Assembly: GCF_029784165.1 (NCBI RefSeq)
Contig: NC_073695.1
Location: 138,598,285-138,662,284 of the forward strand
Direction: 5' to 3'
Length of the DNA: 64,000 nucleotides
Source of the DNA: Wyeomyia smithii
Lineage: Eukaryota; Arthropoda; Insecta; Diptera; Culicidae
In this document: piece after piece, positions 14,459 through 26,379 of the stretch
How the letters are laid out: each line of letters begins with the position of its first letter
Position numbering within the stretch: the stretch's first letter is position 1
Position numbers and translations under genes: made by a program
Notes under the pieces: generated by a model
Databases searched by the model: none
What the model was told of the DNA's origin: nothing
The model's input: the letters and a program-made list of their open reading frames with translations, nothing else

Positions 14459-14912
14459 AATCCAATTACAATGAAATTCAATAGAAACCTATGGGGCAAC
14501 TAGACCTTTCATTTGACACCAATTTTGTAAAAATCGGTTCAGCCATCTCTTAAAATAATGAGTGAGTTTTAACAACCTCTGAATAACTTTTCTTTACATA
14601 ACTTTTGAACCATATGTTTGATCATTACGAAATATGCAAGTTAAGGGTTTTGTAGACAGCCCGATCATTTGACACCAATTTTATTGAAATCAGTTGTGTG
14701 GTTTCTGAGATATTGATGTTTTATGACTTTTACATTTTGATACATAACCTCTAAACTGAAAATCCAATTACAATGGAAAACAATAGCAACCTCTGGGGCA
14801 ACTAGGCCTTTCATTTGCAATTAATTTCATGAAAATCGGTCCAGCCATCTCTGAGAAAAGTGAGTGAGAAAAAAAGTTGCACATACACACATAAATGCTC
14901 AGTTCGAATAAA
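14455..14912 (-). repeat. foldback-loop family fragment
   Basis: Words such as CATTTGACACCAATTTT, AATCGGTCCAGCCATCTCTG and GAGAAAAGTGAGTGAG match, in reverse orientation, the loop of the foldback element at 18599-19735 and the copy at 27298-27860. It is a partial copy with diverged duplicated segments. Non-coding. Confidence 0.65.
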
Positions 14913-15067
14913 AGAATAAATGTGGCTAACCACTACAGTCCAGCTTGTCCAGATATATTTGGATAAACAGGAAGATATCCATGTCAAATGGCAACCCTAA
15001 TCTCGACGAAAATAATAGAGATAATATACAGTTTCAAAAATCAAACTATCTTATGGCCAATACGTAC

Positions 15068-15202
15068 ATAGATTTGTATATCTTTTCCCCATCTGGTCCT
15101 ACTTGCTGGTTTTGCAGACGGGTTTTCACAAGGTCCAGTGGAAATACACAGGAAACGCCTATTATACCTGCGATACCTCCATTGATAATTTTTGGTACAA
15201 GC
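15068..15202 (-). CDS. SLC25A22-like: mitochondrial glutamate carrier, coding exon 2
   Basis: This 135-bp exon encodes the first transmembrane part of carrier repeat 1: VPKIINGGIAGIIGVSCV, then FPLDLVKTRLQNQQVGPDGE and KIYKSM. FPLDLVKTRLQ is the canonical mitochondrial carrier signature, and NQQVGPDGEKIYKSM is characteristic of glutamate carriers. The acceptor ATTCATAG precedes 15202; the first base completes CC|G (proline). The donor TCTAT|GTACGT leaves in phase 2, exactly what the exon at 6089 needs. The 1+132+2 structure shows no defect. Confidence 0.92.
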
Positions 15203-15265
15203 CTATGAATTTATAACAGGATTTCATGATTGGTATTAGTTATCACGTTAAATGTAATTACTTAC
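15203..15265 (-). other. 63-bp intron of the carrier gene
   Basis: GTAAGTAATT to AAATTCATAG on the minus strand, phase 2. It joins the short initiator exon to the exon carrying the first carrier signature. Confidence 0.85.
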
Positions 15266-15309
15266 GGAAACTGTTTGGTAGAATTAATATTGGAAACCAT
15301 CGTCAGGAT
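15266..15309 (-). CDS. SLC25A22-like: mitochondrial glutamate carrier, initiator exon
   Basis: The minus strand reads CTTTTTTTCAG, a good acceptor, then 9 bases of 5' UTR (ATCCTGACG), then ATG at 15300-15298 opening MVSNINSTKQFP, and donor CC|GTAAGT at 15266/15265. The 35 coding bases end in phase 2 and join exon 2 as proline-leucine-valine. Glutamate carriers have a short, variable N-terminus before the PKIINGG segment, which fits. Because an acceptor precedes the ATG, at least one 5' UTR exon must lie further right; I could not locate it. The four exons give 148 codons of a family usually about 310-325 residues long. Confidence 0.8.
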
Positions 15310-15312
15310 CTG

Positions 15313-16737
15313 AAAAAAAGAATAACTATGAACTTAGATTACAGTGATCACCTGATTATAACACCCCCTTGATGATGTTTGGGGTGATAAAATAGAGAAA
15401 GTGATAAAATCGGGAATTTTTTTTATCAATATTTTGTTATGGAAGATGACAAACTGATAATTAAATGCGTAAGATCAGCGATTTATATTACTATAAGCTA
15501 TCTAATCATATAAAAAGCAGTTCTATCTGTCTGTCTGTCTCTCTAATCCTTACAGACGTAGAAACTACTGTACCAATCGGCGTGAAAATTTGTACGCAGG
15601 AGTTTTTGGGGCCAGAAATTGTGATTAAAATAGTTCGAGACCACTCCCTCTTGTTAAAGGGTGGGCTCACATACAAATAAAACATAAACTTCTGCGTAAC
15701 TTGAAAACTCACAAGCAAATGGAACCAAATTTGAACTGGTTGGGAGCAAGGAATATGTCAATGGTAACTTGACACACCTTCCTCCTCTAGAAAGAAGGGC
15801 TCACATATAAATGAAACACAAATATCACTACTAGTCCGTAGATTAGGTACTAGTGTTTGCATAAAGCTATGAAGTTGCGCTGTTAGTGTCATACATTTCT
15901 CAAGCAGCCTAAAAACTAATTTCTTGTGATTTTCAGTAATTTTCTCTATATTCTAGGTAACGGAAGAGGGACCAGAAATGATCCTAAATGTGTATACGTA
16001 GTTCACGGATAGCCCTCTCGCAAAATATCTCCTCAATACATTTCAAAATACATGAAAATTGAGACATTTTTATATTTTCCTTCATTATTCTAGCAATATC
16101 AAAGTTACCCGCAAGCAGAAAACAGAAAAAGAATCGATGACGTAGTTGAAACAACACTGATGAATTTAGTTATCGTAGGATAGGGAACATATTCTAAGCA
16201 GCTTTAGGAACCGCCTGTGTATTCAGACGAAATACTCGAAATGTGTTGGGTAAAATTGAAACAGTGGTATATCAATCTGTTCTTTATCGTTTTCTCTGTC
16301 AGAACTTGTTTTCAGATTGTAAAACTAAGTTAGCAAACTTTAGCAATGATCAATAAAAGTTACCAATCGACAGACACTATTCCAATCACCGCGAACCTAT
16401 TTTAAGCAGTTTCCATCTGTTTTGCAGGCGTTTTTTTGCAGCACCCGAAGTGGCTCCTGAATGGCTGCAATATAGGTCGATTTGTTTCAAATGCTGTTTG
16501 TTCACAGATTTCTTTGTTATTAACGGTATTTTTTATATTCGTAAGACAGTTAGACAATCAAAGTTTTCGTGTCCATCATTGAAATTGTTGATATTAATCA
16601 AAAAGCAGGAGCTTGTGGCCTGTTTTCTACGACTGATTAAAATAGGCGCTACTGCTTAAGCCGTTGCTTACCCTAGATGCATTCTAGTGCATCCAGTATT
16701 TGTTTAAAAAAAATCAAGCTAACGGTATGTACTACTA
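15313..16737. other. upstream DNA with a foldback-arm fragment
   Basis: No gene recognised. At about 15490-15830 the sequence resembles a foldback arm: CTGTCTGTCTGTCTCTCTAA, then AATCGGCGTGAAAATTTGTA, GTTCGAGACCACTCCC and AACATAAACTTCTGCG. This region should hold part of the carrier's 5' UTR intron or promoter, but no element can be named with confidence. Confidence 0.45.
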
Positions 16738-18598
16738 TAACCTAAATTAATCCACTTAGCGGTCAGACCCAGCCTTTCTCATTCACACTTTTATTTGTAA
16801 AAATCGATTTACATGAACACTTAAATTCAATAAACGTATGTTCACTCTTCAGGTTCCAAAATATTGATGTTGTAATCTATACATATAAAAATGCAGTCCG
16901 GTCTGTTTGTCTGTCTGATCCATATAGGCTCGAAAACTACCGAAGCGATCGACGTGAAATTTGTATGTAAGGGTTTTTAGAGGTAACAAATATGTCCATA
17001 ATGGTTCGACGCCTCTCCCTCTTCTGAAGGACATGTTTCTGCACAAATTTCTGCACATCTCGCGAACTAATCAACTTAATGAAACCATATTTGGCAGGTG
17101 AATGTTTTCAATGGTAACAAATATGTTCCATAATCGATCTTGGGCAACATTTTGGATTGTAAGATGGCAACTTCTGGTTTCGCAGATACCATTGCGAATT
17201 CTAAGATATGGAAATCCGGTTTCTGAAAAACAGCTGAAAATGACCAAATACCACCCAATGTGAGTGTTTCTTTAACCAGTATGACGTTCAAAATCCAGGA
17301 ATTGTATCCAAATGCCCTTATGAAATCCAAAACGGCGACTTCCGGTTACGGAAAAACAGCGGCAAACGACCAAATACCAACCAATATGGGTATTTCCGGA
17401 ATCGTAATGATGCACTGGAGCCATAAATCCACTTCAGACAACATTTTTGAGGCAATTTCCGGTTTCTGTAAAACAGCCTGAAATGGACGATTCCCATTAA
17501 ATTTGAGTATCTTCGGAACCAGAAAGATGCACAGAAGCGAAAAATTGATCACAGACACAATCTTGAATTCTAAGATGGTGACTTCCGGTGTCTGGCAATC
17601 AGCCGGAAATGACCAAATACCATACAATATGTATGTTTTCGGAACCAGAATTACGCCCAGATGACAGAGCGTGACCAAATATCACCCAATATGAGTATCT
17701 TCGGAGCCAGAATGTTGCGAGAACCGAAAAAATGACCTCAGACACCATTATGAATTGTAGGATGGCAACTTCTGGTTCCTGGAAAACAGCCAAAAATGGC
17801 CGATTTTCGTCTAACATGAGTATCTCCGGATCCAGAATGATACACAGCAGCTGAAATCGACCACAGACCCCATTTTAGATTCTAGGTTGGCGACTTCCGG
17901 TTCCTTGGAAACAGCCGAAAATGATCGAATAACACCCAAATATGGGTGTTTCTTCAACCAGAATGACGTTAGAGGCCCGAAATTATCTTAAATACCATTT
18001 TGAAATCCAAGATGGCGACTTCCGGTTTGTGAAAAACAGTCTAAAATAACCAAATACCTCCAATATGAGTATCTCTGGAGCCAAAATGATACAATGAGCT
18101 AACAATTGACCTCAGGCACCACTTTGAATTGCTAAATGGCAACTTCTAGGAAACATTCGAAAATGATCGAATAATACTCAATATGGATATTTCCGTAATC
18201 GAGATGATGCATAGAAACCATTTTGAATTTGAAAACGACCACTTTTACTTTCTGGAAAACAACCAAAATAACTAAATACCTCCCAATATGGGTATTTCTG
18301 GCGTCGGATTGATGCCAGAAAATCTGCTGAAAATGACCGAATTCCACCCAAGTTGAATATATTCAGAATTAAGTCGAGGATGTTGTCATTTCGATAAAAC
18401 CAATCATTTTAAACGATTTGTTAATTGACTTTGATCATATCCTATGGCCGATTCGTCGTGAATTTGAAGACTTTAAACACATCGCAAGGAATCAATTAAT
18501 TTGGAACGTTGAAATAGCACGATACCACATTTTAATTATGTTGAGCCCACATATATCGATCAAAGCAGGTATAGTTTTAAAAAGTCTTTGAATTTCTT
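16738..18598 (+). repeat. foldback 1 left arm with about 125-bp tandem monomers
   Basis: After a unique outer segment (16738-17150), the arm is a degenerate tandem array. The word GGCGACTTCCGGTTT and variants recur near 17163, 17333, 17455, 17575, 17761, 17886, 18013 and 18136, mostly 120-127 bp apart, alternating with CCAATATGAGTATCTC. The array is mirrored in the right arm. Short open frames here are artefacts of the repeat. Confidence 0.75.
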
Positions 18599-19735
18599 TT
18601 TGCCTTTCTCCTAGAAAGGTATAGCAATCACTTGCAAAACCGAAAGTATAAAAGTGCTCCAAAGGGCCGAATGGCATATATCACTCGACTCAGTTCGACG
18701 AGCTGAGCATTTTCTGTATGTGTGTGTGTATGTGTGTGTGTGTGTGTATGTGCCGATTTTTATTCTCACTCACTTTTCTCAGAGATGGCTGGACCGATTT
18801 TTATGAAATTAATTGCAAATGAAAGGTCTTGTTGTCTCATAAGACCCTATTGAATTTTATTGTAATCGGATTTTCAGTTTGGAGGTTATATATCAAAATG
18901 TGAAAATCACGAAACATCATTATCTCGAAAACTGCACAACCGATTTGAACAAAATTGATTTCAAATGAACGGGCTACCTTAGAAACCCTAAACTTTTGAA
19001 TTTTATGAAGATTGAACTTGTGGTTCAAAAGTTATGAAAAGAAACGTGTTTTGAAGACTGTTGAGTCATGAGTGAGATCACTCATGTTTCTCAAAGATGG
19101 CTGAACCGATTTTCATAAAATCAGTTTTAAATGGAAGGTCTAGTTGCCCCATAAGACCCTTTTGATTTGTTTTGCAATCGGACTATTACTTTGCCTGTTA
19201 TGTTTAAAAATGTGAAATCAGGCTATGAAAAGGAACACATTCCGAAGACTACTTGGACTCACTCACTTTTCTCAAAGATGGCTGACCCGATTTCCACAAA
19301 ATTAGTGTCAAATGAAATGTATAGCTGCCTCATAACAGCCTATTGAATTTTACTGTAAGCGGACTGTAACTTCGTCTGTAATGTATCGAAATGTGAAAAT
19401 CACGAAACTTCATTATCTCAGAAACTACACAACCGATTTGAACAATATCGATATGAAATGAACGAGCTAGTTAAGGGGTAACTGATGAATTATGATTGAA
19501 CACGTGGTTTAAAAGTTTGGCTGCCCTATACGTTCCCATTTCATTTAATTAAAATCGAACTTAAGCAACAGTTATGTATTAAATTGTTAATAAAACAACG
19601 AAAGTCTATTATGTCAAAGATTACATGACTTATTTGAACATAACTAGTGTCATACGAACGAGTCATCTCTCGAACTTACAAATAACAAACTTCATAACAA
19701 TTTGATATGTGGCTCAAAAGTTATGGAAAGCGAAG
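18599..19735 (+). repeat. foldback 1 loop with (TG)n tract
   Basis: The loop begins CCTTTCTCCTAGAAAGGTAT and runs through TATCACTCGACTCAG, a (TG)n tract at 18717-18750 and repeated segments of the type CACTCACTTTTCTCAGAGATGG. It is internally repetitive, with roughly 350-bp diverged units each containing a TCAGAGATGGCTG-like word. The same sequence occurs at 27298-28400, 36356-37985 and 14455-14912. Confidence 0.7.
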
Positions 19736-21540
19736 AAATTCAAAGACTATTTAAAACTATACCTGCTTTGATCGATATATGTGGCCTCAACATAATTTAA
19801 ATGTGGTATCGTACTATTTGAACGTTCCCATTTAATTGATTCCTTGCGATGTGTTAAAAGTCTGCAAATGAACGACGAATCGGCCATAGGATAGGATCAA
19901 AGTCAAATAACAAATCGTTTGAAATGATTGGGTTTATGGAAATGACAATATCCTCGACTTTTGGCTTCTGTACATCGCCTTAAGTCTGAATATATTCATA
20001 TTGGATGGTATTCGGTCATTTTTAGCAGATTTTCTGGCATCAATCTGACACCGGAAATACCCATATTGGGAGGTATTTTTGGTTCTATTCCAGAAACTAA
20101 AAGTGGTCGTCTTCAAATTCAAAATAATGTCCAGGGTCAATGTTTGGTTTCTAAGCATCATCACGTTTACGGAAATATCCATATTGAGTATTATTCGGTC
20201 ATTTCCGACTGTTGCCTATAAGTTGTCATTTAGCAATTCAAAATGGTGCCTGAGGTCAATTGTTAGCTCATTGCATCATTCTAGTTCCAGATATACTCAT
20301 ATTGGATGGTATTTGGTTATTTTAGGCTGTTTTTCACAAATCGGAAGTCGCCATCTTGGATTTCAAAATGGTATTTGAGATAATTTCTAGCCTCTGAGCG
20401 TCATTCTGGTTGAAGAAACACCCATATTGGGTGTTATTCGATCATTTTCGGCTGTTTCCCAGAAACCGGAAGTCGCCAACCTAGAATCCAAAATGGGATG
20501 TGTGGTCGATTTCAGCTGCTGTGTATCATTCTAGATCCGGAGATACTCATGTCAGACGGAAATCGGCCATTTTTGGCTGTTTTCCAGAAACCAGAAGTTG
20601 TCATCCTACAATTCATAGTGGTGTTCTTGCAACATTCTGGCTCCGGAGATACTTATATTGGGTGGTATTTGGGCACTTTGGGCTGTTTTTCAGAAACCAA
20701 AAGTCGTCATTTTGAACTTTAAAATTGCCTGTGAAATCAATTTCTGTCATCTGGGCGTAATTCTGGTTCCGAAAACATTCATATTGAATGGTATTTGGTC
20801 ATTTCCGGTTGTTTGCCAGACACCGGAAGTCACCATCTTGAAATTCAAGATTGTGTCTGTGATCAATTTATAGCTTCTGTGCATCTTTCTGGTTCCGGAG
20901 ATACTCAGATTTAATGGGAATCGTCCATTTTAGGCTGATTTCCAGAAACCGGAAGTTGCTATCTTACAATCCAAAATGTTGCCTAAGGTCGATTATGGAA
21001 CATATTTTTTACCACTAAAACATTCACCTGCCAAATTTGGTTCCATTTAGTTGGTTAGCTCTCGAGATGTGCAGAAATTTGTGTTTCATTTGTATGGCAT
21101 CCCTCCCTTCCAAAAGAAGGAGGGGTGTCAAAACATTATGGACATATTTTTTACCCCTTAAAACATCTACATGCCAAATTCGGTTTCATTTGCTTGGTTT
21201 GCTCTTGAGTTGTGCAGAAATTTATGTTTCATTTGTATGGGACCCCTCCCTTCCAGAAAAGGGAGGGGTCTCAAACTATCATGGGAACCTTTATCGGCAC
21301 CAAAAACCCCTACATACAAATTTTCCCGCCAATCGGTTCGGTAATTTTCGAGCCAATATGGATCAGACAGACAGACAGACCGGATTGCATTTTTATATGT
21401 ATAGATTACAACATCAATATTTTTTAAGAGTGAATATACATTGATTGGATTGAAGCGTTCATGTAAATCTATTTTTACAAATAAAAGTTTGAATGAGAAA
21501 GGCTGGGTCTGACCGCTAGGTGGATTAATTTAGGTTTTTT
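19736..21540 (-). repeat. foldback 1 right arm
   Basis: The inverted counterpart of the left arm. GGAAGTCGCCATCTTGG-type words recur at about 20222, 20345, 20470, 20595, 20703, 20826 and 20950, close to a 125-bp period. The outer part contains GATCAGACAGACAGACAGAC and ends with TGACCGCTAGGTGGATTAAT. Confidence 0.75.
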
Positions 21541-21923
21541 CCATAACTTTTGAGCCACATATCAAATTGTTATGAAGTTTGTTATTTGTAAGTTTGAGAG
21601 ATGACTCGTTCGTATGACACTAGTTATGTTCAAATAAGTCATGTAATCTTTGAGATAGTGAACTTTCATTGTTTTATTACCAATTTAATACATAACGGTT
21701 GCTTAAGTTCGATTATAATCAAATGAAATGGGAACTTTGAAACCACGTGTTTAATCTTAATTCATCAGTTAACCCTTAACTAGCCCGCTTATCTGATAAT
21801 AATATTGATCAAATCGGATGCGTAGTTGCTGAGATAATGAAGTTTCGTGATTTTCACATTTCGGTACATTTCAGACGAAGTTACTGTCCGAATACAGTAA
21901 AATTCAATAGAGTGTTGTGAGGC

Positions 21924-21933
21924 AGCTAGACTT
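21924..21933. repeat. 10-bp target duplication, left
   Basis: AGCTAGACTT, repeated at 27288-27297, flanks the SINE plus CR1/L2-group composite. Joining the outer flanks restores the foldback-loop sequence. Confidence 0.8.
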
Positions 21934-22020
21934 TTTTTTCTGTGTGGACTCATCACTGCGAATAGAGATTAGATCTATTGTGATATTGTTCAGGTGTTTT
22001 CTGTACTCCGCACTTCAAAT
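21934..22020 (-). repeat. 3' tail of the tRNA-derived SINE
   Basis: On the minus strand, sequence ending TGATGAGTCCACACAG followed by eight A residues directly abuts the AGCTAGACTT duplication. It has the position expected for the 3' end of the SINE whose tRNA-like head is at 27287. I infer that the two were separated when a CR1/L2-group element inserted. Confidence 0.5.
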
Positions 22021-22113
22021 TATTGGCAGTATTATTATTATGATTATTATTATTTAAAAAAGATAAAATAACTACCCCAATGACAGATTAAAATTAGGAT
22101 TACTAAAGAAAAA

Positions 22114-25000
22114 TTAACAGAAAATCCTCTTAAAGCTATTCTTATTCCTAACACGAGAGACATTAAAATCAAACACAAAATAGCAACGATTGAACACACG
22201 AGACATACTACGCATCGGTTCATTTAACCCGTAATTGGTTCTCGAAGGCTGGATGTGAAGGAAGGTATGCAAGCGAGTATTGCGACGTCGTGTGTTTATG
22301 TCAAGAAGACCCAGTAGAGCATAGCAGTCAATGTTTCCTTGCAACAGATCGCCTACAAAGCAAGCTTCAGCCACATATCGCCTCGCTTCTAGCAGCTCTA
22401 AATCGATAAGTTTGCACCGATCGGCATACCCAGGTAAGTTGAGGGGGTCTCACCATGGAAGCCTACGCAGGGCAAAGCGAACAAACTTCCGCTGAACGGC
22501 TTCAATCCTCTGTGTGTCTTTTTGATAAAAAGGACACCAAATTATTGCAGCATACTCCAGTATTGGGCGTACCAGAGCACAGAATAGAGCATTTAGGCAA
22601 TGAATGTCGCGGAATTTCTTAGAAAATCTAAAGATAAACCCTAACTGGGAAGAAGCCTTCGAAACGATGAATGAAACGTGTTCTTCAAAGTTTAGCTTCG
22701 AATCAAGTAGCAATCCTAGATCTTTTACTGTCGTTTCACGCTTCAACTCAGTATCAAAAAGCGAGTAGTTGTGATGGTATAGAGCACGCTTACGGTCAAA
22801 TGAGATTGCTGAGCATTTAGACACGTTCAGGGACATCCGGTTGATGCAGCACCAAGTTCCAAACAGCTCCAGTTGCTGATGGAGGAAGGAAGCCTTTATG
22901 ACGAAGTATAGCTTAAGGTCGTCAGCGTAAGATAGCTTGAAGCATTTGATGGTGCTGTGAACATCGTTCATTTATAGCAGGAAAAGGAAAGGACCGAGAT
23001 GGCTGCCTTGAGGGACTCCAGACGAGACAGCAATTGGCGATGAGACAAAATCACCGATTTTCACCGACATATTCCGGCCGATGAGGTAAGATCGTAGCCA
23101 GGCCAGCAAGTTATTGTCGATGCCCATACGGTCAAACTTCGCCAGTGCAATTTCGTGGTTCATCACATCAAATGCAGCGGAGAGATCAGTGTAGATAGCG
23201 TCTACCTAATGTCCATTTTCTATCTCTCGTATGATAAACGACGTGAAGGTGGTTAAATTTGTCGTAGTTGACCTCTTAGGCATAAAGCCATGCTGTTCCG
23301 GCGAAATGCAATTCGAGTACCTTTGGAATAACGTTTCAAGAACAATAATTTCAAAAAGCTTAGAGGTAGCACTTAAAGCAGCTATACCGCGATAGTTCGA
23401 AACCGTTCGCTTGCATCCTTTTTTGTAAACGGGGAAAACAAGAGAATCTTTCCAAGAAGTAGGAAAAACACCAGATGATAGAGACAGATTGAACACAGTT
23501 GTTAGCGGTATTGCGAGCGGTTCAAGGCAACGTTTCAAGACTAACGAAGGAATTCCGTTTGGGCCGCACCCTGTAGAGGATTTGAGCTGTTTTCCTGCTT
23601 TAGTCACCATATCACTAGTGATTGACATTTGTATGTTGGGGGCAGAAGTTCTAGGTACATTGCTAGCGGCGGTCATGATTTCTTCGGTGCTAAGGATCTC
23701 ACTAGTGAACACGCTGCTAAACTGAGAGCGGAAGAGGTTTGCGACATCAGGGATTGAATCCGCTTCGTCTGTACCATTGGTCATGCACGGGGGCAATCCG
23801 GTTTCTTTCCTTTGCTCGTTAACATGATACCAGAAGTTTTTCGGGTTGGACTTAAGGCGTTGCTGAAGTCGGCTAAAATGGGAATTGTACAAGTGGTTGT
23901 TCAGCTCTCTGTATTCAATGTTCGCGTGGACGTAACGAGTTTTGGTTTGGTCCGTGCGGTGCTTGCTATGTAATCTGAGTGCGGATCTTTTCCTTCTCTT
24001 CAGCAACCTTAATTGCGAATTAGACCAGGCAGGTTTTGCAGTTTTCAGGCAATGTTTACGTGGCACAAATTGATCGATGGCATACAACAGGATGCTAGAC
24101 AAAGTAGATGCCGCGTAATCAGCATCAAGATCACGGAATGTCTCCTCCCAATCGATACTTGCAAGGAACACGTTCATGTCGTTGAAATTACTTTGCAAAA
24201 ATCGTACAACACACTATCAATCACGTCATTGAAACAATTTCCCAAATTCTTTGGCATAGTTATTAAGAGAGGAGGATGGTGTCTGCAATCCTTTACGGGA
24301 GGTGCAGGAGCGCGAGAGACTGAACAATCCAAGCCTATTTCCTCGCTAACGGAGCAGAGATCAAGCGTACGTCTGTTACTATTTAATATCTCATTGGCCT
24401 GTTTGAGTCCTGCTGTACAATAGCCATCCAACAAATTGATTGAAGCCGGTCTAAGCGAAGAGCGACCAGGATCCGGAAAGAGGAAGCCACGGGAGTCTTG
24501 CACCCAGGAGATTTCGCGCAGGTTAAAATCGCCGAGAATTACGATATTGTCTCTTGCACCCATCTGGGAGACAATCCATTCGAGCGAATGTAAATGCTGC
24601 TCAAGGAGGCAACTATCATTTACGCGATCTGGCGGAATGTACACGATACAAATAAAATGCGTAACTCCGGAGCTGGTGATCGCCACCCACAGATGTTCAA
24701 CTGTTGATCCCCCGGGAGGATGCAATATGCGAGACTTGTAACAGGACCTTACAGCCAGCAGAACACCGCCATCTGAGCGCTTATTACTATTGATGGATGA
24801 TCGATCTTGACGGTAGACCGTGAATGAGTCATCAAAAAGTTGAGTGGAGATTGTGTTGTCGTTGAGCATAGATGTCGTAGCACGCATCGTTACACGCCAG
24901 TTGGTAGTCTATCAAGCTAGAGTTGATACCACCAATATTTTGGTAATATATCAAAAGTTGAGATGGTGTAGCCGGATTCCTAAGAATGGAGAGTGCATCA
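22114..25000 (-). pseudogene. CR1/L2-group ORF2: endonuclease and reverse transcriptase
   Basis: The endonuclease lies at about 24174-25000, with QLFDDSFTVYRQDRSS, GGVLLAV, VYIPPDRV, ILGDFNLREISW and a terminal region with KDCRHHPPLL. The RT follows: GPNGIPSLVLKRCLE, VFPVYKKGCK, EQHGFMPKRSTTTNL, then a TAG at about 23205, YTDLSAAFDV (motif A), SSGVPQGSHLGPFLF (motif B), a TAA near 22970, SYADDLKLYF (motif C) and KDLGLLLDSKLNF. The C-terminus continues to 22114. The catalytic residues survive, but two in-frame stops and frameshifts at the endonuclease start show it is dead. Confidence 0.82.
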
Positions 25001-25344
25001 GATCGAGAAACACTGTCAAATCACGAATACTTGCCAAGACTGCAGTTTGGAAGCCCATTTCACCAACACTAGACCCAGGGCCGGGACGACATTGAAGGCG
25101 GAAACTCATAGCTGGGGATTGATGCGAACCAGCGGTTGACACGACTGGGCTAGGTAGATCCTGGGCATCCATACTGCGGTATGATGTGCGTCCCGGGGAT
25201 GATGACATGTCGGCTGAGTAGCATAAGTGATGACGGCTTGAGCGAGATGCTGGTTTAGAACGTGGATGTAGATCAGTAGCAGGGTGGATGGCACCAGCGG
25301 CCGATGAAAGACTGGAAGCGGGTGAGCGATCAGGAAGTGCATGT

Positions 25345-26379
25345 TCAAAGAAGTAGGAATACTTGCCTGGAGGAGCAGGCTGGAGAGCCACTTCTGCGGA
25401 ATCGATCACAGGGCCACGACGACTCCGATGAACGCTGGCAGCATTTGGCACGACTGTGACGAAACGAGAAGAGGTCTCCATAGTGCTTTATACGGTGCGT
25501 CGCGGCAAACTTGCTGTATATATGCGTCTTGGGGTGCAGCTTATTCGTCCATTCGCCTGGATCCGGTAAGATGTGAGGCGGGTCGTTCGTAGTAGGTTTC
25601 GGTTGCCAAAAATTTTCACTAGATCTGTTATCAGCAAACTCGCGGTAAACAATTCCCCTAGGCCAAGTGGAAGTTGAAAGAGCTTTTGTCTTCAACTCAG
25701 CGTTCATGAGTATTTTGAAAGAGACAAAAGAAAGAGTGTTGATATCTCTTCCTTTCGCCACTAGCCGAGCCACAAAAATGTCCTCCGTTCCAAGACGTTT
25801 CCTGGCTAGGGCGGTCACTTATTCCACAGAAACCTTACGAGCGATCCGCGAAAGGTATAGGCAAAATTTTCGTCTAGCTGCAGGGACAACTGCAATTTCG
25901 GTGGAGGCAGAAGGCGTGCTACCCGTGCCGTGCAATAAAAGTGGTTTATTGGACCGATTGGTATCGGCATTGAACAGTCGACGAGGTTTGGAAAATCGGG
26001 AATCCGTAGCGGTGCGTCTAATCGATCGTGGCGTAAACGAATTCGAGTTCATCAACGTGGCGAAGTTGGTTCTAATCTCATTCTTTAGTTCGTTCAATAT
26101 TTCAGCCTTGAGGTTCTCCATAATGCCACTATGGGTGTTTAATGCTTCTTCCAAACCCGCTTCGTGAGCAGAGCGAGTAGCATTCCTAACTCGAATGTCC
26201 TTTATCAACGATGTACAGGATTTGCACAACCAAAACAATTGTGCATTTTTCATCACATCCTCGAATGCGACGGCAGCAATACCTGTACATCTGGGATGGA
26301 AAACTGCAGAGCAGAAGCCACGGCAAATAACGTGACTTTCATTAATATCGTTAGCGCACGAGTGGCAAATGAGAGACAT
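25345..26379 (-). pseudogene. CR1/L2-group ORF1 with PHD-like zinc finger
   Basis: ORF1 starts MSLICHSCANDINESHVICR. The cysteine/histidine pattern CHSC, CRGFC, HPRC and CKSC over residues 5-55 is PHD-like. A coiled region with LKAEILNELKNEIR follows. Then comes a domain starting KFCLYLSRIARKVSVE and continuing LSFVSFKILM and STWPRGIVYREF, typical of CR1-type ORF1 proteins. A TAA at 25821-25819 replaces a glutamine codon; the same position is CAA in the copy at 37350-37611. Downstream, a proline/serine-rich segment (24951-25481, another frame) leads to ORF2. Confidence 0.75.

Larger units (their letters stand above)
6090..15067 (-). other. giant 9-kb intron of the carrier gene
   Basis: The donor TCTAT|GTACGT (15068/15067) and acceptor GCTTACAG (6090) bound an 8978-bp phase-2 intron on the minus strand. 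It holds foldback-family ends (6160-6600), a decayed I/Loner-group element in antisense orientation to the gene (6714-12530), a Jockey fragment in sense orientation (about 14000-14458) and a foldback-loop fragment (14455-14912). The gene's other two complete introns are 54 and 63 bp, so I infer expansion by insertion. Confidence 0.8.
16738..21540. mobile_element. foldback element 1 (4.8 kb, 1.8-kb inverted arms)
   Basis: The left end reads ATTAATCCACTTAGCGGTCA followed by GACCCAGCC; the right end (21490-21537) is the inverted form. From the ends inward the arms mirror each other: CTATACATATAAAAATGCAG with TCTGTCTGTCTGATCC on the left, and GATCAGACAGACAGACAGAC with its partner on the right. 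The two arms meet their limits at AAAGTCTTTGAATTTC (about 18598) and GAAATTCAAAGACT (about 19736). Between them is a 1.1-kb loop. No transposase is visible, so mobility would depend on other elements. The family recurs at 31695-40170 and as end fragments at 6167, 6467 and 28404. Confidence 0.8.

Noticed and set aside
17060..21440. Many 60-135-codon open frames
   Set aside because: They recur in register with the 125-bp tandem units of the foldback arms on both strands, without start context or known motifs.
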